A stretch of 64,000 nucleotides of DNA from Actinocorallia herbida (GCF_003751225.1 NZ_RJKE01000001.1:1426001-1490000), one strand, 5' to 3'. Positions 7,908 through 17,562 are shown, numbered from the stretch's first letter. Program-made: numbers and translations. Notes: generated by a model not told the origin, from the sequence alone.

Positions 7908-8348
7908 ATGTCCGTGCATCCGATGCCTCCGGGTCCGCCGATCCGGAAGGTTGCCCCGACCCACGCCCAGCACCTCTTGCGGGACGCCCGCAGGCTTCTC
8001 GCGGAAGCCGCAGAGTCCTCGCACCCCAACGTCCGCTACGCCACGGCTCACCTCGCCGCGCTGCGCGCCGCCGCCGCGGTCCTGGCCGTCCGCGGCCCCG
8101 TCGCCCCGACCCGCGGCCGCCCACGCACCGCCTGGGTCCTGCTGGAGCAGGCCGAGCCCCTCTTCGCCGAGTGGGCCGCCTTCTTCGCCGCGGGTGCCCC
8201 CACCCGCGCCGCCGCGGAGGCGGGCCTGCCAGGTGCCACCACCCCCGCCGAAGCCGAGGAACTCCTCCGCACCACCGAGACCTTCCTCACCCTCGTCGAA
8301 GACACCCTGCGCATCCCCACCCAGCAGTCCCTCCCTCTGACCGGCTGA
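7908..8348 (+). CDS. SAV_6107-type HEPN-domain protein, predicted SOS gene
   Basis: 146 residues from ATG 7908 with a strong Shine-Dalgarno GAAGGAGG (7892-7899). It is all-helical, with APTHAQHLLRDARRLLAEAAE followed by NVRYATAHLAALRAAAAVLAVRGP (about 41-64), as expected for the HEPN four-helix fold. In Streptomyces, to my recollection, the homologous small gene heads an imuB-dnaE2 translesion operon; here it is alone and closed by a perfect terminator. The LexA box at its promoter supports DNA-damage control. HEPN proteins are often RNases, but I see no clear RxxxxH motif, so a structural partner role is also possible. Confidence 0.8.
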   Translation: MSVHPMPPGPPIRKVAPTHAQHLLRDARRLLAEAAESSHPNVRYATAHLAALRAAAAVLAVRGPVAPTRGRPRTAWVLLEQAEPLFAEWAAFFAAGAPTRAAAEAGLPGATTPAEAEELLRTTETFLTLVEDTLRIPTQQSLPLTG

Positions 8349-8372
8349 TCCCCCTGCGGTCAGAGGGAGGGA
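8328..8372 (+). terminator. Strong terminator overlapping the end of the HEPN gene
   Basis: A perfect 16-bp stem TCCCTCCCTCTGACCG (8328-8343) / CGGTCAGAGGGAGGGA (8357-8372) encloses a 13-nt loop that contains the stop codon. It should end transcription right at the gene. Confidence 0.85.
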
Positions 8373-9676
8373 CGCCCTCCCTCCCCACGCCCCGAAGGAA
8401 GGAACCCCACCCGGCCTCTCACTCAGGCGGTCGGCACTCCGACCCTCGACCTCGCCACTCGTGGTCTCCGGGGCCCGCGTCGGCCTGAGGTCCGGTGCTC
8501 ACGCATACGGGCCGAGGGGATCCGCGACGTCATCCGCACACCCCGCCCGGGGCCTCTCCCGCCGTTCGCCCCCCAGAGGCCCGACCCGCGAGAGCACGCC
8601 TGGGCCGCCCGCAGAGGTCCCCGCTCCGTGCGGCGGCCGCGCGGTCGCTAGGCCGAACTCGGCGTGCCGCACGCCGCGGACGGCCGCAGTGGCCCGTCCC
8701 GCACAGAGCGCGCCGCCTTCGACCGGGATCGCCATCCCGCGCCGGAGACGCACCTGCCCCCTCCCCGAGACCGCTGCGCTCCTCGCATCCCGCCAGGCCC
8801 GCGCGACGAGGTCGTCGCCCGGTCCGAGGCCGCCCGGTCCCGCTGACGGCGCCGATGGCCGCGTGCCGGGCCCGGCACGCCGCTCGCCCGTGCGGCCGAC
8901 GTCGCCGTGTCCGTGCCGAGGGCGCGGACGGTCGCGTGTCTGCCCTGCCGCGCGGGTCGCGTCTCGTACGGCCGGCGCGTGGTCTCAGACCGCGACGCCG
9001 GCCGCGTCCGGCCTGACCCGGGCGAGGCCGCTGCGCGTGGCCGGGGCCGCCGTGCCGAGCCGGTGCGGGGGTCGCGTGCGGGACGCATCTCGTGCGGCGA
9101 GCGCCCTCGTCGTCGCATGCGGTCGGGTGTGCCGTGTCGTGCCGAGGGCGCGGACGGTCGTGGGTCGAGCCCGCCGTTCGGGTCGTACCTTGCGTGGTGG
9201 TCGCGCGGCCGTCGCGTGCGGTTGGGGTGGCCGTGGCGTGCTGGCGGGCGCGGGTGGTCGCGGGCTGGGATTGCCGCGCCGGTCGTACCTTGCGTGGTGG
9301 TCGCGCGGCCGTCGCGTGTGGTTGGGGTGGCTGTGTCGTGTCGGCGGGCGCGGGTGGTCGCGGGCTGGGATTGCTGCGGCGGTCGCGTCTTGTGCGGCGG
9401 GTCCGTGGCCGTCGCGTGTGGTTGGGGTCGCCGTGTTGTGCCGGCGGGCGCGGGCTGGGCGTTGTGCGGGTCTCGTCTCGGAGGGTGAGTGTGTGCGTCG
9501 GGGGTGTCGGGAGGCGGGTGGGTGCGGGTCGGGCCGTTGGGCGGGTCTTGGCTTGGGCGGCTTGGGCGAGGTCGTTGTGGGTGGTCGGGGCGCTGTGTTG
9601 GGCTGGGGTGTGGGTGGTCGTGGGGTGGGACCGCTGTTCTGGTCTTGTCGGTCGGGGTGGTCGGCGGGGTTCGCGG
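8349..9676. other. 1.3-kb gene-free tract with degenerate tandem repeats
   Basis: All frames give Arg/Gly/Ala/Val-rich, repetitive translations without domains or Shine-Dalgarno-led starts. The right part (about 8890-9480) is a tandem array. No RNA gene or mobile-element ends were recognised. It sits where imuB/dnaE2 might be expected after the HEPN gene. Confidence 0.6.
8890..9480. repeat. Degenerate ~100-bp tandem repeat array
   Basis: Three best units begin at 9181, 9281 and 9381, an exact 100-bp period. They share GGTCGTACCTTGCGTGGTGG, GCCGTCGCGTGTGGTTGGGG and GGCGGGCGCGGGTGGTCGCG. Older, more diverged units of about 100-106 bp can be followed back to about 8890 (GTGCCGAGGGCGCGGACGGTCG recurs at 8916 and 9149). 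100 bp is not a codon multiple. Confidence 0.75.
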
Positions 9677-10408
9677 TCAGGGGGTCTGGCGGGCGGGGGT
9701 GGGGGTGGGGGTGAGGAGGTCGGCCATGGGGGTGAAGTCCGTGAACTCGGTGAGGGGGGCGGGGCGGCCGGACTGGTTGATCGAGTGGGTGGGGGAGGAG
9801 GGGGCGCGGGTGGGGGTGACGGCGCCTGCGGTGGCGCCGGTGAAGCGGAGGACGTACTGGGCGAGTTCGGTGGCGGCGCGGAGGGTGCGGGTGGTGAGGG
9901 AGTTGGGGGACTGGGCGGTGGTGGGGGCGCCGAAGTCCTCGGAGGCGGCGAAGACGCCGGTGGGGGTGATGTCGGCCTTGAGGTAGGTGAAGAGGGGGCG
10001 CAGGGCGTAGTCGATGGCGAGGGAGTGGCGCGCGGTGCCGCCGGTCGCCCCGAGGAGGACGGGGACGCCGGTGAAGGTGCCGGGGTCGATGACGTCGATG
10101 AAGGACTTGAAGATGCCCGCGTAGGACAGGTTGAAGGTCGGCGTCACCGCGATGACGCCGTCGGCGCCGCGGATCAGGTCGATCGCCTTCTGGAGGCGTT
10201 CTCCCGCGAAGTGGGTGAGGGTCGCGTCGACGATGTCGTGGCCGAGGTCCTTGACCTCGATGACGTCGATCGTCACCGAGTGCCCGTCGCTCTCCAGGAC
10301 GTCGCGGGTGGCCGCGGCGAGGCGGTCGGCGAGCATCCGGGTGGAGGAGGGGACGCTCAGCCCCGCGGCGATCACCACGAGGCGGAGCGGGCGGATCGGG
10401 TCACTCAT
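9677..10408 (-). CDS. NAD(P)H-dependent FMN reductase (CE1759 type) partner of an LLM oxidoreductase
   Basis: 243 residues with a flavodoxin-like fold: RLVVIAAGLSVPSSTRMLADRL (about 9-30) is the FMN-phosphate loop and TPTFNLSYAGIFKSFID (about 89-105) the second flavin contact. It should reduce FMN for the adjacent monooxygenase. Its start overlaps the end of the upstream LLM gene by 8 bp, so the two are translationally coupled. The last ~40 residues are Pro/Thr-rich and probably disordered. Confidence 0.88.
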   Translation of the reverse strand: MSDPIRPLRLVVIAAGLSVPSSTRMLADRLAAATRDVLESDGHSVTIDVIEVKDLGHDIVDATLTHFAGERLQKAIDLIRGADGVIAVTPTFNLSYAGIFKSFIDVIDPGTFTGVPVLLGATGGTARHSLAIDYALRPLFTYLKADITPTGVFAASEDFGAPTTAQSPNSLTTRTLRAATELAQYVLRFTGATAGAVTPTRAPSSPTHSINQSGRPAPLTEFTDFTPMADLLTPTPTPARQTP

Positions 10409-11705
10409 CGTCGGTTCCCTTCTCGGTCTGGGCGGGCTCGGCGGCGGCCGCGGCCTCTGCGGCCTCGCGGCCGGCTGCGGAGTCGGCGAGGCGGGTGCTC
10501 TCGCGCCGGTCCTTGGCCAGCGCCTCGCGCTGGGCCTGCTCGCCGCCCTCGGCGGTGAGGCCGGTCCAGTTGTCGCCGGTGCCGAAGCGGTAGGCGTCGG
10601 AGTAGGGGGTCTCGCCTTCGGCGGCGAGGGCCGCGTCGCGGGCGGCGACCCGGGAGGCGTGCGTGGGCGCGTCCGGGACGTGCGCGGGCCGCAGCGCGTC
10701 GAGTTCCTTGCGCAGGACGGGGACGATCCGGGTGCCCAGGATCTCGATCTGCTCCAGCACCGTCTTGTGGGGCAGGCCCGCGTGGTCGACGAGGAAGAGC
10801 TGGCGCTGGTAGTCCCCGACGTTCTCGCGCATCGACAGGTACCGCTCGACGACCTGCTCGGGCGATCCGACGGTCAGCGGCGTCTCGCGGGTGAAGTCCT
10901 CCAGCGACGGCCCGTGTCCGTAGACGGGCGCGTTGTCGAAGTACGGCCGGAACTCCTTGACGGCGTCCTGGCTGTTCGGCCGGGCGAAGAACTGCCCGCC
11001 GAGCCCGACGATCGCCTGGTCGGCCGAGCCGTGCCCGTAGTGCTCGAACCGCTGCCGGTAGAACTCGACCATCTGCGCGGTGTGCCGCAGCGGCCAGAAG
11101 ATGTTGTTGTGGAAGAAGCCGTCACCGTAGTAGGCGGCCTGCTCGGCGATCTGCGGGGAGCGGATCGAGCCGTGCCAGACGAACGGCGCCACCCCGTCGA
11201 GGGGGCGCGGGGTCGAGGTGAACTGCTGGAGCGGCGTGCGGTACTTGCCCTCCCAGTCGACGACGTCCTCGGTCCACAGCCGGCGCAGCAGGTGGTAGTT
11301 CTCGATGGCGAGGTTGAGGCCCTCGCGGATGTCCTGGCCGAACCACGGGTAGACGGGGCCGGTGTTGCCGCGTCCCATGACGAGGTCGACGCGCCCGCCC
11401 GACAGGTGCTGGAGCATCGCGTAGTCCTCGGCGATCTTGACCGGGTCGTTGGTCGTGATCAGCGTGGTCGCGGTCGACAGCAGGATCTTCGACGTCCGCC
11501 CGGCGATGTAGCCGAGGGTGGTCGTCGGCGACGAGGTGACGAACGGCGGGTTGTGGTGCTCGCCGAGGGCGAAGACGTCGAGCCCGACCTCCTCGGCCAG
11601 CTTCGCCATCTCCACGATGTTCCGCAGGCGCTCCTGCTCCGTCGGAACCTTCCCGGTGGTGGGGTCCGGGGTGATGTCGGCGATGCTGAAGATGCCGAAC
11701 TGCAT
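10401..11705 (-). CDS. LLM-class flavin-dependent oxidoreductase (CE1758 type)
   Basis: 434 residues from ATG 11705 (Shine-Dalgarno AAGGGA). A luciferase-like TIM barrel: FALGEHHNPPFVTSSP (about 45-60), LSTATTLITTNDPVKIAEDYAMLQHLSGGR (about 75-104, quoted in part by position) and VGSPEQVVERY near 285 are family hallmarks. It is a two-component flavin monooxygenase fed by the reductase encoded downstream. The last ~60 residues form an Ala/Glu-rich tail. The substrate is unknown. Upstream are tandem GGTTGAA repeats (11759-11772) that could be an operator. Confidence 0.9.
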   Translation of the reverse strand: MQFGIFSIADITPDPTTGKVPTEQERLRNIVEMAKLAEEVGLDVFALGEHHNPPFVTSSPTTTLGYIAGRTSKILLSTATTLITTNDPVKIAEDYAMLQHLSGGRVDLVMGRGNTGPVYPWFGQDIREGLNLAIENYHLLRRLWTEDVVDWEGKYRTPLQQFTSTPRPLDGVAPFVWHGSIRSPQIAEQAAYYGDGFFHNNIFWPLRHTAQMVEFYRQRFEHYGHGSADQAIVGLGGQFFARPNSQDAVKEFRPYFDNAPVYGHGPSLEDFTRETPLTVGSPEQVVERYLSMRENVGDYQRQLFLVDHAGLPHKTVLEQIEILGTRIVPVLRKELDALRPAHVPDAPTHASRVAARDAALAAEGETPYSDAYRFGTGDNWTGLTAEGGEQAQREALAKDRRESTRLADSAAGREAAEAAAAAEPAQTEKGTDDE

Positions 11706-11753
11706 GGTGACGGCTCCCTTCGAGCTTCCAGGGCAGGTGCCGCGCACCCGCCC

Positions 11754-11774
11754 AAGTTGGTTGAAGGTTGAACT
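11754..11774. promoter_or_regulatory. Direct-repeat operator candidate upstream of the LLM/FMN-reductase operon
   Basis: GGTTGAA occurs twice in a row (11759-11765, 11766-11772), flanked by AAGTT on the left and CTATC on the right. The short AT-richer island lies about 55 bp before the LLM start. Confidence 0.3.
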
Positions 11775-11823
11775 ATCTCATGCGCGCGGCTATTCCCCGA
11801 AGCGCCCCCGGCCGTCACGGAGG

Positions 11824-11852
11824 GTCCGGGCCGCCGCCTGAGCGGCCCGGAC
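11824..11852 (-). terminator. Terminator hairpin after the PPOX gene
   Basis: Perfect 11-bp arms GTCCGGGCCGC (11824-11834) and GCGGCCCGGAC (11842-11852) with a 7-nt loop, 11 bp beyond the stop at 11863. Confidence 0.75.
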
Positions 11853-11862
11853 GCCCGGTGGG

Positions 11863-12285
11863 TCAGAGGTTCCCGAGGTCCGACGACACCCAGTGCTCGG
11901 GCCGCATCCGGATGACGACCGACGGCCCGTGCTCGCGGAGCGCGGACTCGACGTACCCGTCGACCATCTCCGGTGGCAGGTAGCGCGCGGAGATCTCCTT
12001 GAGCTGGTCGAGGGTGGCGTCCTCGGTGGAGGTCACCGGCCCTTCGACGGCGGTGTACCGGATGGTCGGATCGAGCCGGTCGATCATGAGGGTGAACCGG
12101 CCCGCCTTCCCGATGAGCTCGGCCTTGCGGGAGTCGCGGCCGGTGAGGATCCACACCTCGCCGCCCGGTGCGTACTGGTACCAGACGGGCACCGACAGGG
12201 GCCCGCGCCCCGGCTGGTCGACGGACAGGGCTGCGACGTGGGGCTCGGCGAAGAAGGCCTGGCGTTCTTCACGGGACAGCGGCAT
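11863..12285 (-). CDS. Pyridoxamine 5'-phosphate oxidase-fold (PPOX/FDOR) protein
   Basis: 140 residues from ATG 12285 with Shine-Dalgarno AAGGAG 9 nt upstream. A split-barrel flavoprotein fold is indicated by PLSVPVWYQYAPGGEVWILTG (about 29-49), SRKAELIGKAGRFTLMID (about 52-69) and YTAVEGPVTS (about 77-86). Members bind FMN or F420 and reduce varied substrates; the cofactor cannot be read here. It is monocistronic, closed by the 11824 hairpin, and divergent from the MFS gene. Confidence 0.85.
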   Translation of the reverse strand: MPLSREERQAFFAEPHVAALSVDQPGRGPLSVPVWYQYAPGGEVWILTGRDSRKAELIGKAGRFTLMIDRLDPTIRYTAVEGPVTSTEDATLDQLKEISARYLPPEMVDGYVESALREHGPSVVIRMRPEHWVSSDLGNL

Positions 12286-12446
12286 GGGAGAAGGCTCCTT
12301 GCGTTAGCGCGGACGTGGAGAGGGAGAACAGGCAGGTCGCAGCCCGTCCCCTCTGCTCCCCTTCCCCCGATCACCGGCGATGCCACCCGTCCGAGCGACA
12401 CCCCACCTGCCGACAAATACGGGCAAAGGTGAGAATCTATCGCCTT

Positions 12447-13841
12447 ATGGAGAAGCTCTGGGGTGGTCGGGGACTGGTCTGGGTGCTGGCCTTCCTGGGG
12501 GTGGTGGGGTACGCGATGCCGGTGGCGGTGATGACCCCGGCGCTGCCCGTCGTGCAGGACGAGCTGGGCGGCAGCGCGGCGGGCGTGGCCTGGGCCATCA
12601 CGGGGATCACGCTCAGCGCCGCGGTGGCCACCCCGGTGATCGGCAGACTCGGGGATCTGTTCGGGGCCCGGCGGGTCCTGCGGTGGGTGCTGCCGCTCGG
12701 CCTCGCGGGCCAGGTCGTGACGGCGATGGCCCCGGCCCTGCCCGTACTGCTCGCCGGACGGGCGCTCGCGGGCGTGGGCAGCGGCGTGTTCCCGCTCGCC
12801 TACACGCTCATCCGGGCGCACGCGGGGGACCGTGAGGTGTCCGGCATCGGGGTGATGTCGTCGATGCTGGCGTTCGGCGGCGCGGCGGCCTGGGTGCTGG
12901 CCGGGCCGGTGATCGACGGTCCGGGCTGGCGCTGGCTGGTCGCCGTGCCCGCCGCGCTGCTGCTGGTGGGAACGTTCCTCGCCCGGAGGCTCCCGGAGAC
13001 CGACGGCAGCCCCGGCCAGCGCGTCGACTGGTGGGGCGCGGTCCTGTTCGCGGGCTGGATGGGCGCGGGCCTCGCGGGTCTCACCCAGGGCCCGTCCTGG
13101 GGCTGGGCGTCGCCGGGCGTCCTCGGGCTCGCCGGGGCCGCGGTGGTGCTCTGCGCGGTGTGGGTGCGGGTCGAGGGGCGGGTGCCGCAGCCGCTGATGG
13201 ACCCGCGGATGCTGCGGCTGCGCGGCGTGTGGACGGCCAACCTCGGCTCGATCCTCGCCGGGTTCTGCCTGATGGCCGCGGGCGTGCTCATGCCGCTGCT
13301 CGTGCAGGCCCCCGTGCGCGACGGGTTCGGGTTCGGCGGCACCGCGACCGACACCGCGCTCGTGGCGCTCCCGGCGAGCCTGTCGATGACCGTCACGGGG
13401 ATGCTCGCGGGGATGGCGGCGCGGCGGATCGGCGCCCGCGCGGTGCTCGCGGTGGGGGGGATCCTCACCTCCGCGTCGTACGGGGCGATGCTCCTGCTGC
13501 ACACCGAGATGTGGCATCTGATGGCCACGAACGCCGTGCGCGGCGCGGGCATCGGTCTCGCCTACGCGGCGGTGGCGGCCCTGGTCGTCGCGGCGGTCCC
13601 GCTCGCCCAGACGGGCGTGGCGACGGGCGTGAACACCCTGCTCAGGACGGTCGGGGCGGGGCTGGGCACGCAGGCGACGGCGGTCATGGTCGCGGCCTTC
13701 GCGGGCGCCAGGGAAGGGTTCCTGCTGGCCTTCGGCACCTGCACGGTGCTGGCGCTCGGCGTGGTCGCCGCGGCGCTGGCGGCCCCGCGCGTCGCCAAGG
13801 CCCTGGCCCCGGCCGAGGGAAGGCTCCCCGAGCCCGCCTGA
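12447..13841 (+). CDS. MFS drug-exporter-like transporter (14-TM DHA2 type probable)
   Basis: 464 residues. Hydrophobic helices run throughout, starting LVWVLAFLGVVGYAMPVAVM, with motif A-like GRLGDLFGARRVL at about 66-78 and AGRALAGVGSGVFPLAYTLIR (about 102-122) carrying the antiporter motif. It probably exports hydrophobic compounds using the proton gradient. ATG 12447 fits the family start; a longer frame from 12168 is unsupported. No TetR regulator is adjacent; the neighbours are the divergent PPOX gene and convergent bldD. Confidence 0.88.
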   Translation: MEKLWGGRGLVWVLAFLGVVGYAMPVAVMTPALPVVQDELGGSAAGVAWAITGITLSAAVATPVIGRLGDLFGARRVLRWVLPLGLAGQVVTAMAPALPVLLAGRALAGVGSGVFPLAYTLIRAHAGDREVSGIGVMSSMLAFGGAAAWVLAGPVIDGPGWRWLVAVPAALLLVGTFLARRLPETDGSPGQRVDWWGAVLFAGWMGAGLAGLTQGPSWGWASPGVLGLAGAAVVLCAVWVRVEGRVPQPLMDPRMLRLRGVWTANLGSILAGFCLMAAGVLMPLLVQAPVRDGFGFGGTATDTALVALPASLSMTVTGMLAGMAARRIGARAVLAVGGILTSASYGAMLLLHTEMWHLMATNAVRGAGIGLAYAAVAALVVAAVPLAQTGVATGVNTLLRTVGAGLGTQATAVMVAAFAGAREGFLLAFGTCTVLALGVVAAALAAPRVAKALAPAEGRLPEPA

Positions 13842-13862
13842 ACGCCGCCGTGGGCAGGGAAA

Positions 13863-13893
13863 TGGCCCGGTCCAACGGACGTGGACCGGGCCA
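13863..13893. terminator. Bidirectional terminator between MFS gene and bldD
   Basis: Perfect 12-bp stem TGGCCCGGTCCA (13863-13874) / TGGACCGGGCCA (13882-13893), loop ACGGACG, between the convergent stops at 13841 and 13908. Confidence 0.85.
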
Positions 13894-13907
13894 AAGGCCG
13901 GGAGGCG

Positions 13908-14402
13908 TCAGAAGCCCTCGACGGCGCGGCGCGCCTCGGCGTCGAGCACGCCCCAGCTGATCAGTTCCTCGGTCAGCTCCGCCGGGGACTTGTCGTAGAT
14001 GACGGCCAGCGAACGGAGGTCCTCCTGCCGGATCGACAGGACCTTCCCGTTGTAGTCGCCACGCTGGGACTGGATGGTCGCGGCGTACCTTGCGAGGGGG
14101 CCGGCCTTGTCCTTCGGAAGCTGGCTGAGCCGCTCAAGGTCGATGACGAGCTTGGGCGTCGGGCCCAGGGGGCTCGGCGCGGCACCACCGGGGAGCAACT
14201 CGTTGACGGGCACACCGTAGAACTCGGCGAGCTCGTTCAGCTTCTGAACGGTGACGGCGCGGTCGCCCCGCTCGTACGAACCGACGACGACGGCCTTCCA
14301 ACGGCCGCGCGACTTCTCCTCCACACCATGCAGGGACAGGCCCTGCTGCGTCCGGATGGCACGAAGTCGTGCGCCCAGAGCCTTTGCGTATTCAGACGGC
14401 AT
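13908..14402 (-). CDS. bldD: Developmental regulator BldD
   Basis: 164 residues from ATG 14402 (MPSEYAK, as in Streptomyces MSSEYAK). Residues about 5-65 form the XRE helix-turn-helix, with GLSLHGVEEKSRGRWKAV at 21-38 nearly identical to known BldD. The C-terminal domain contains RGD (114-116), eight residues, then RQED (125-128), the RxD-x8-RxxD signature that binds c-di-GMP. It is expected to repress sporulation genes during growth when c-di-GMP is high. It lies just before pyrR, as in Streptomyces. A candidate BldD box at 14486-14498 suggests autorepression. Confidence 0.95.
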   Translation of the reverse strand: MPSEYAKALGARLRAIRTQQGLSLHGVEEKSRGRWKAVVVGSYERGDRAVTVQKLNELAEFYGVPVNELLPGGAAPSPLGPTPKLVIDLERLSQLPKDKAGPLARYAATIQSQRGDYNGKVLSIRQEDLRSLAVIYDKSPAELTEELISWGVLDAEARRAVEGF

Positions 14403-14479
14403 CTTTGCGGCCCCCAGGCTCACTCTCATAGTCGTGGTTCTCCCAGGGCGTCCGACACGGGGTCGGATGACCACCCTGA

Positions 14480-14498
14480 GTATGGTTACGGACAGTGA
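14480..14498 (-). promoter_or_regulatory. Candidate bldD promoter with BldD box
   Basis: TTAC-GGACA-GTGA (14486-14498) has the TNAC-N5-GTNA half-site spacing of BldD boxes, though the central bases differ from consensus. On the minus strand it abuts a CATACT -10 candidate (14480-14485), about 80 bp before the bldD start. Confidence 0.4.
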
Positions 14499-14694
14499 CG
14501 GTAAAACGGAGACGGCCAAAGGTCAAGCTGTTCGGAAAAATCCGGTCGAATCTGTCACGGGGTTCTGACCCTCCGCGAGCCGTTCCGCCCCCCCGGGCAG
14601 GAGGTTATCGCCAGGTACCCCGCCACCTCGTGTGACCCCTCTCACCTGGTGTTATGGAGGTGCCGCGGGGGACGACGCAAGGCGACGGTACTGC

Positions 14695-14752
14695 TACCGT
14701 GATGAGGACATGACGTCCTTTAAGCCCCGTCCCGTGAGGCGGGAAAGGAGGT
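14695..14752 (+). promoter_or_regulatory. pyr operon leader with PyrR-binding hairpin sequestering the RBS
   Basis: A -10 TACCGT (14695-14700) is followed by CCTTTAAG (from 14717), GTCCCGTGAGGCGGG and AAAGGAGG (14745-14752). CCTTT can pair with AAAGG of the Shine-Dalgarno, and the inner loop carries the PyrR-binding consensus (GUCC...GAGAGGC type). PyrR with UMP would therefore block its own translation start. No separate antiterminator is visible, so regulation is probably translational as proposed for mycobacteria. Confidence 0.7.
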
Positions 14753-14759
14753 TGGTGCA

Positions 14760-15325
14760 GTGACCGCTGCCCAAAGCCAGGACGCGCCCTACAAGGCGGT
14801 CCTGGAGGCCCCGGAGATCCGCCGGGCGCTCACCCGTATCGCGCACGAGATCCTCGAACGCACCAAGGGCGGCTCCGACGTCGTCCTGCTGGGCATCCAG
14901 ACGCGGGGAGTGAACCTCGCGAGGATGCTCGCCGAGCGCTTCCACGAGGTCGAAGGCCTCGACATCCCCTGCGGATCGCTCGACGTGACGATGTACCGGG
15001 ACGACCTGCGCATGAAGCCCGCGCGGGCCCTGACCAAGACCGAGCTCCCCGCCGAGGGCATCGACGACAAGACCGTCGTGCTCGTCGACGACGTGCTCTA
15101 CTCCGGCCGCACGATCCGCGCGGCCCTGGACGCCCTCAACGATCTCGGCCGCCCGCGCGCCGTCCAGCTCGCCGTGCTGGTGGACCGCGGCCACCGGGAG
15201 CTGCCCATCCGGGCCGACTACGTGGGCAAGAACCTGCCGACGTCCAGCCAGGAGACGGTCCGCGTCCTCCTGCACGACGTCGACGGGCGCGACGCGGTCC
15301 TGCTGGGGCCGAAGGGGGACGGCAA

Positions 15326-15329
<4 letters not shown>
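14760..15329 (+). CDS. pyrR: Bifunctional pyr operon regulator / uracil phosphoribosyltransferase
   Basis: 189 residues from GTG 14760, Shine-Dalgarno AAAGGAGG 7 nt upstream. The PRPP-binding loop [13 protein letters not shown] is at about 106-118, and [10 protein letters not shown] at 45-54 is a PyrR hallmark. It senses UMP/UTP, binds the leader RNA just upstream and has weak UPRTase activity. First gene of the pyr operon; its stop overlaps the pyrB start by 4 bp. Confidence 0.95.
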
Positions 15330-16257
<928 letters not shown>

Positions 16258-16261
<4 letters not shown>

Positions 16262-17562
16262 GCCAGTACCTCATCCGGAACGCCGCGATCCTCGGCGGTG
16301 ACGTCCGGGACATCCTGATCCGGGACGGCGAGATCGCCGAGATCGGCATCGGGATCGAGGCCCCCGCCGCCGAGGTGATCGACGCCTCCGGGCTCGTCGC
16401 CCTGCCCGGCCTGGTGGACCTGCACACGCATCTGCGCGAGCCGGGCCGCGAGGACAACGAGACCGTCCAGTCCGGCACCCGCGCGGCCGCCAGGGGCGGC
16501 TACACCGCGGTGCACGCGATGGCCAACACCACCCCCGTGGCCGACACGGCGGGCGTCGTCGAGCAGGTCTGGCACCTGGGCCGGGAGTTCGGCCACTGCG
16601 ACGTGCACCCGGTCGGCGCGGTCACCGAGGGCCTGGCGGGCAAGAAGCTCGCCGAGCTGGGCGCGATGGCGGAGTCCGCGGCGAACGTGCGGGTGTTCTC
16701 AGACGACGGCCACTGCGTCGACGACGCGGTCATCATGCGTCGCGCGCTGGAGTACGTGAAGGCGTTCGACGGCGTCGTCGCCCAGCACGCGCAGGAGCCG
16801 CGGCTCACCGAGGGCGCCCAGATGAACGAGGGCGAGGTGTCCGACCGGCTCGGCCTTCGCGGCTGGCCCGCGGTCGCCGAGGAGTCGATCATCGCCCGCG
16901 ACTGCCTGCTGGCCGCACACGTCGGCTCCCGCCTGCACGTGTGCCACGTGTCGACGGCCGGGTCGGTCGAGATCGTGCGGTGGGCCAAGTCCAAGGGCTG
17001 GAACGTCACCGCCGAGGTGACCCCGCACCACCTGTTCCTCACCGACGCGTGCTGCGAGCACTCGCCGCTCGGCCGCTCCTACGACCCGATCTACAAGGTC
17101 AACCCGCCGCTGCGCACGCAGGCCGACGTGGACGCGCTGCGCGCGGGCCTCGCCGACGGCACCATCGACTGCGTCGCGACGGACCACGCCCCCCACGCGG
17201 TGGAGGACAAGGAGACCGAGTGGGCCGACGCGGCCATGGGCATGATCGGCCTGGAGACCGCGCTGAGCGTGGTGCAGGCGGCCATGGTGGACACCGGCCT
17301 GCTCGACTGGGCGGGCCTCGCCGACCGCATGTCGGTCAAGCCGGCCGAGATCGGACGCCTGGGCGGCCACGGCCGTCCGCTGGAGTCCGGCTCTCCGGCC
17401 AACATCACTTTGTACGACCCGGCCTACCGCGCTCAGGTGGACGCGACCACGTTCGCCTCCAAGAGCCGCAACACCCCGTACGCCGGTCTCGAACTGCCCG
17501 GACGGGTCGTCGCCACGTTCCTGCGCGGCCGCCCCACGGTGCTGGAAGGAAAGCTCGTATGA
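16258..17562 (+). CDS. pyrC: Dihydroorotase
   Basis: 434 residues from GTG 16258, overlapping pyrB by 4 bp. A class I (long) zinc amidohydrolase: [10 protein letters not shown] (about 54-63) gives the metal histidines His56/His58 and TDHAPH near 306 the catalytic aspartate. [12 protein letters not shown] is a further signature. It cyclises carbamoyl aspartate to dihydroorotate. An in-frame extension upstream lies inside pyrB and is not used. Confidence 0.97.

Noticed and set aside
8461-9714. 417-codon plus-strand ORF in the repeat tract
   Set aside because: Composition follows the 100-bp repeat, and frames shift between copies because 100 is not divisible by three; no homology or Shine-Dalgarno.
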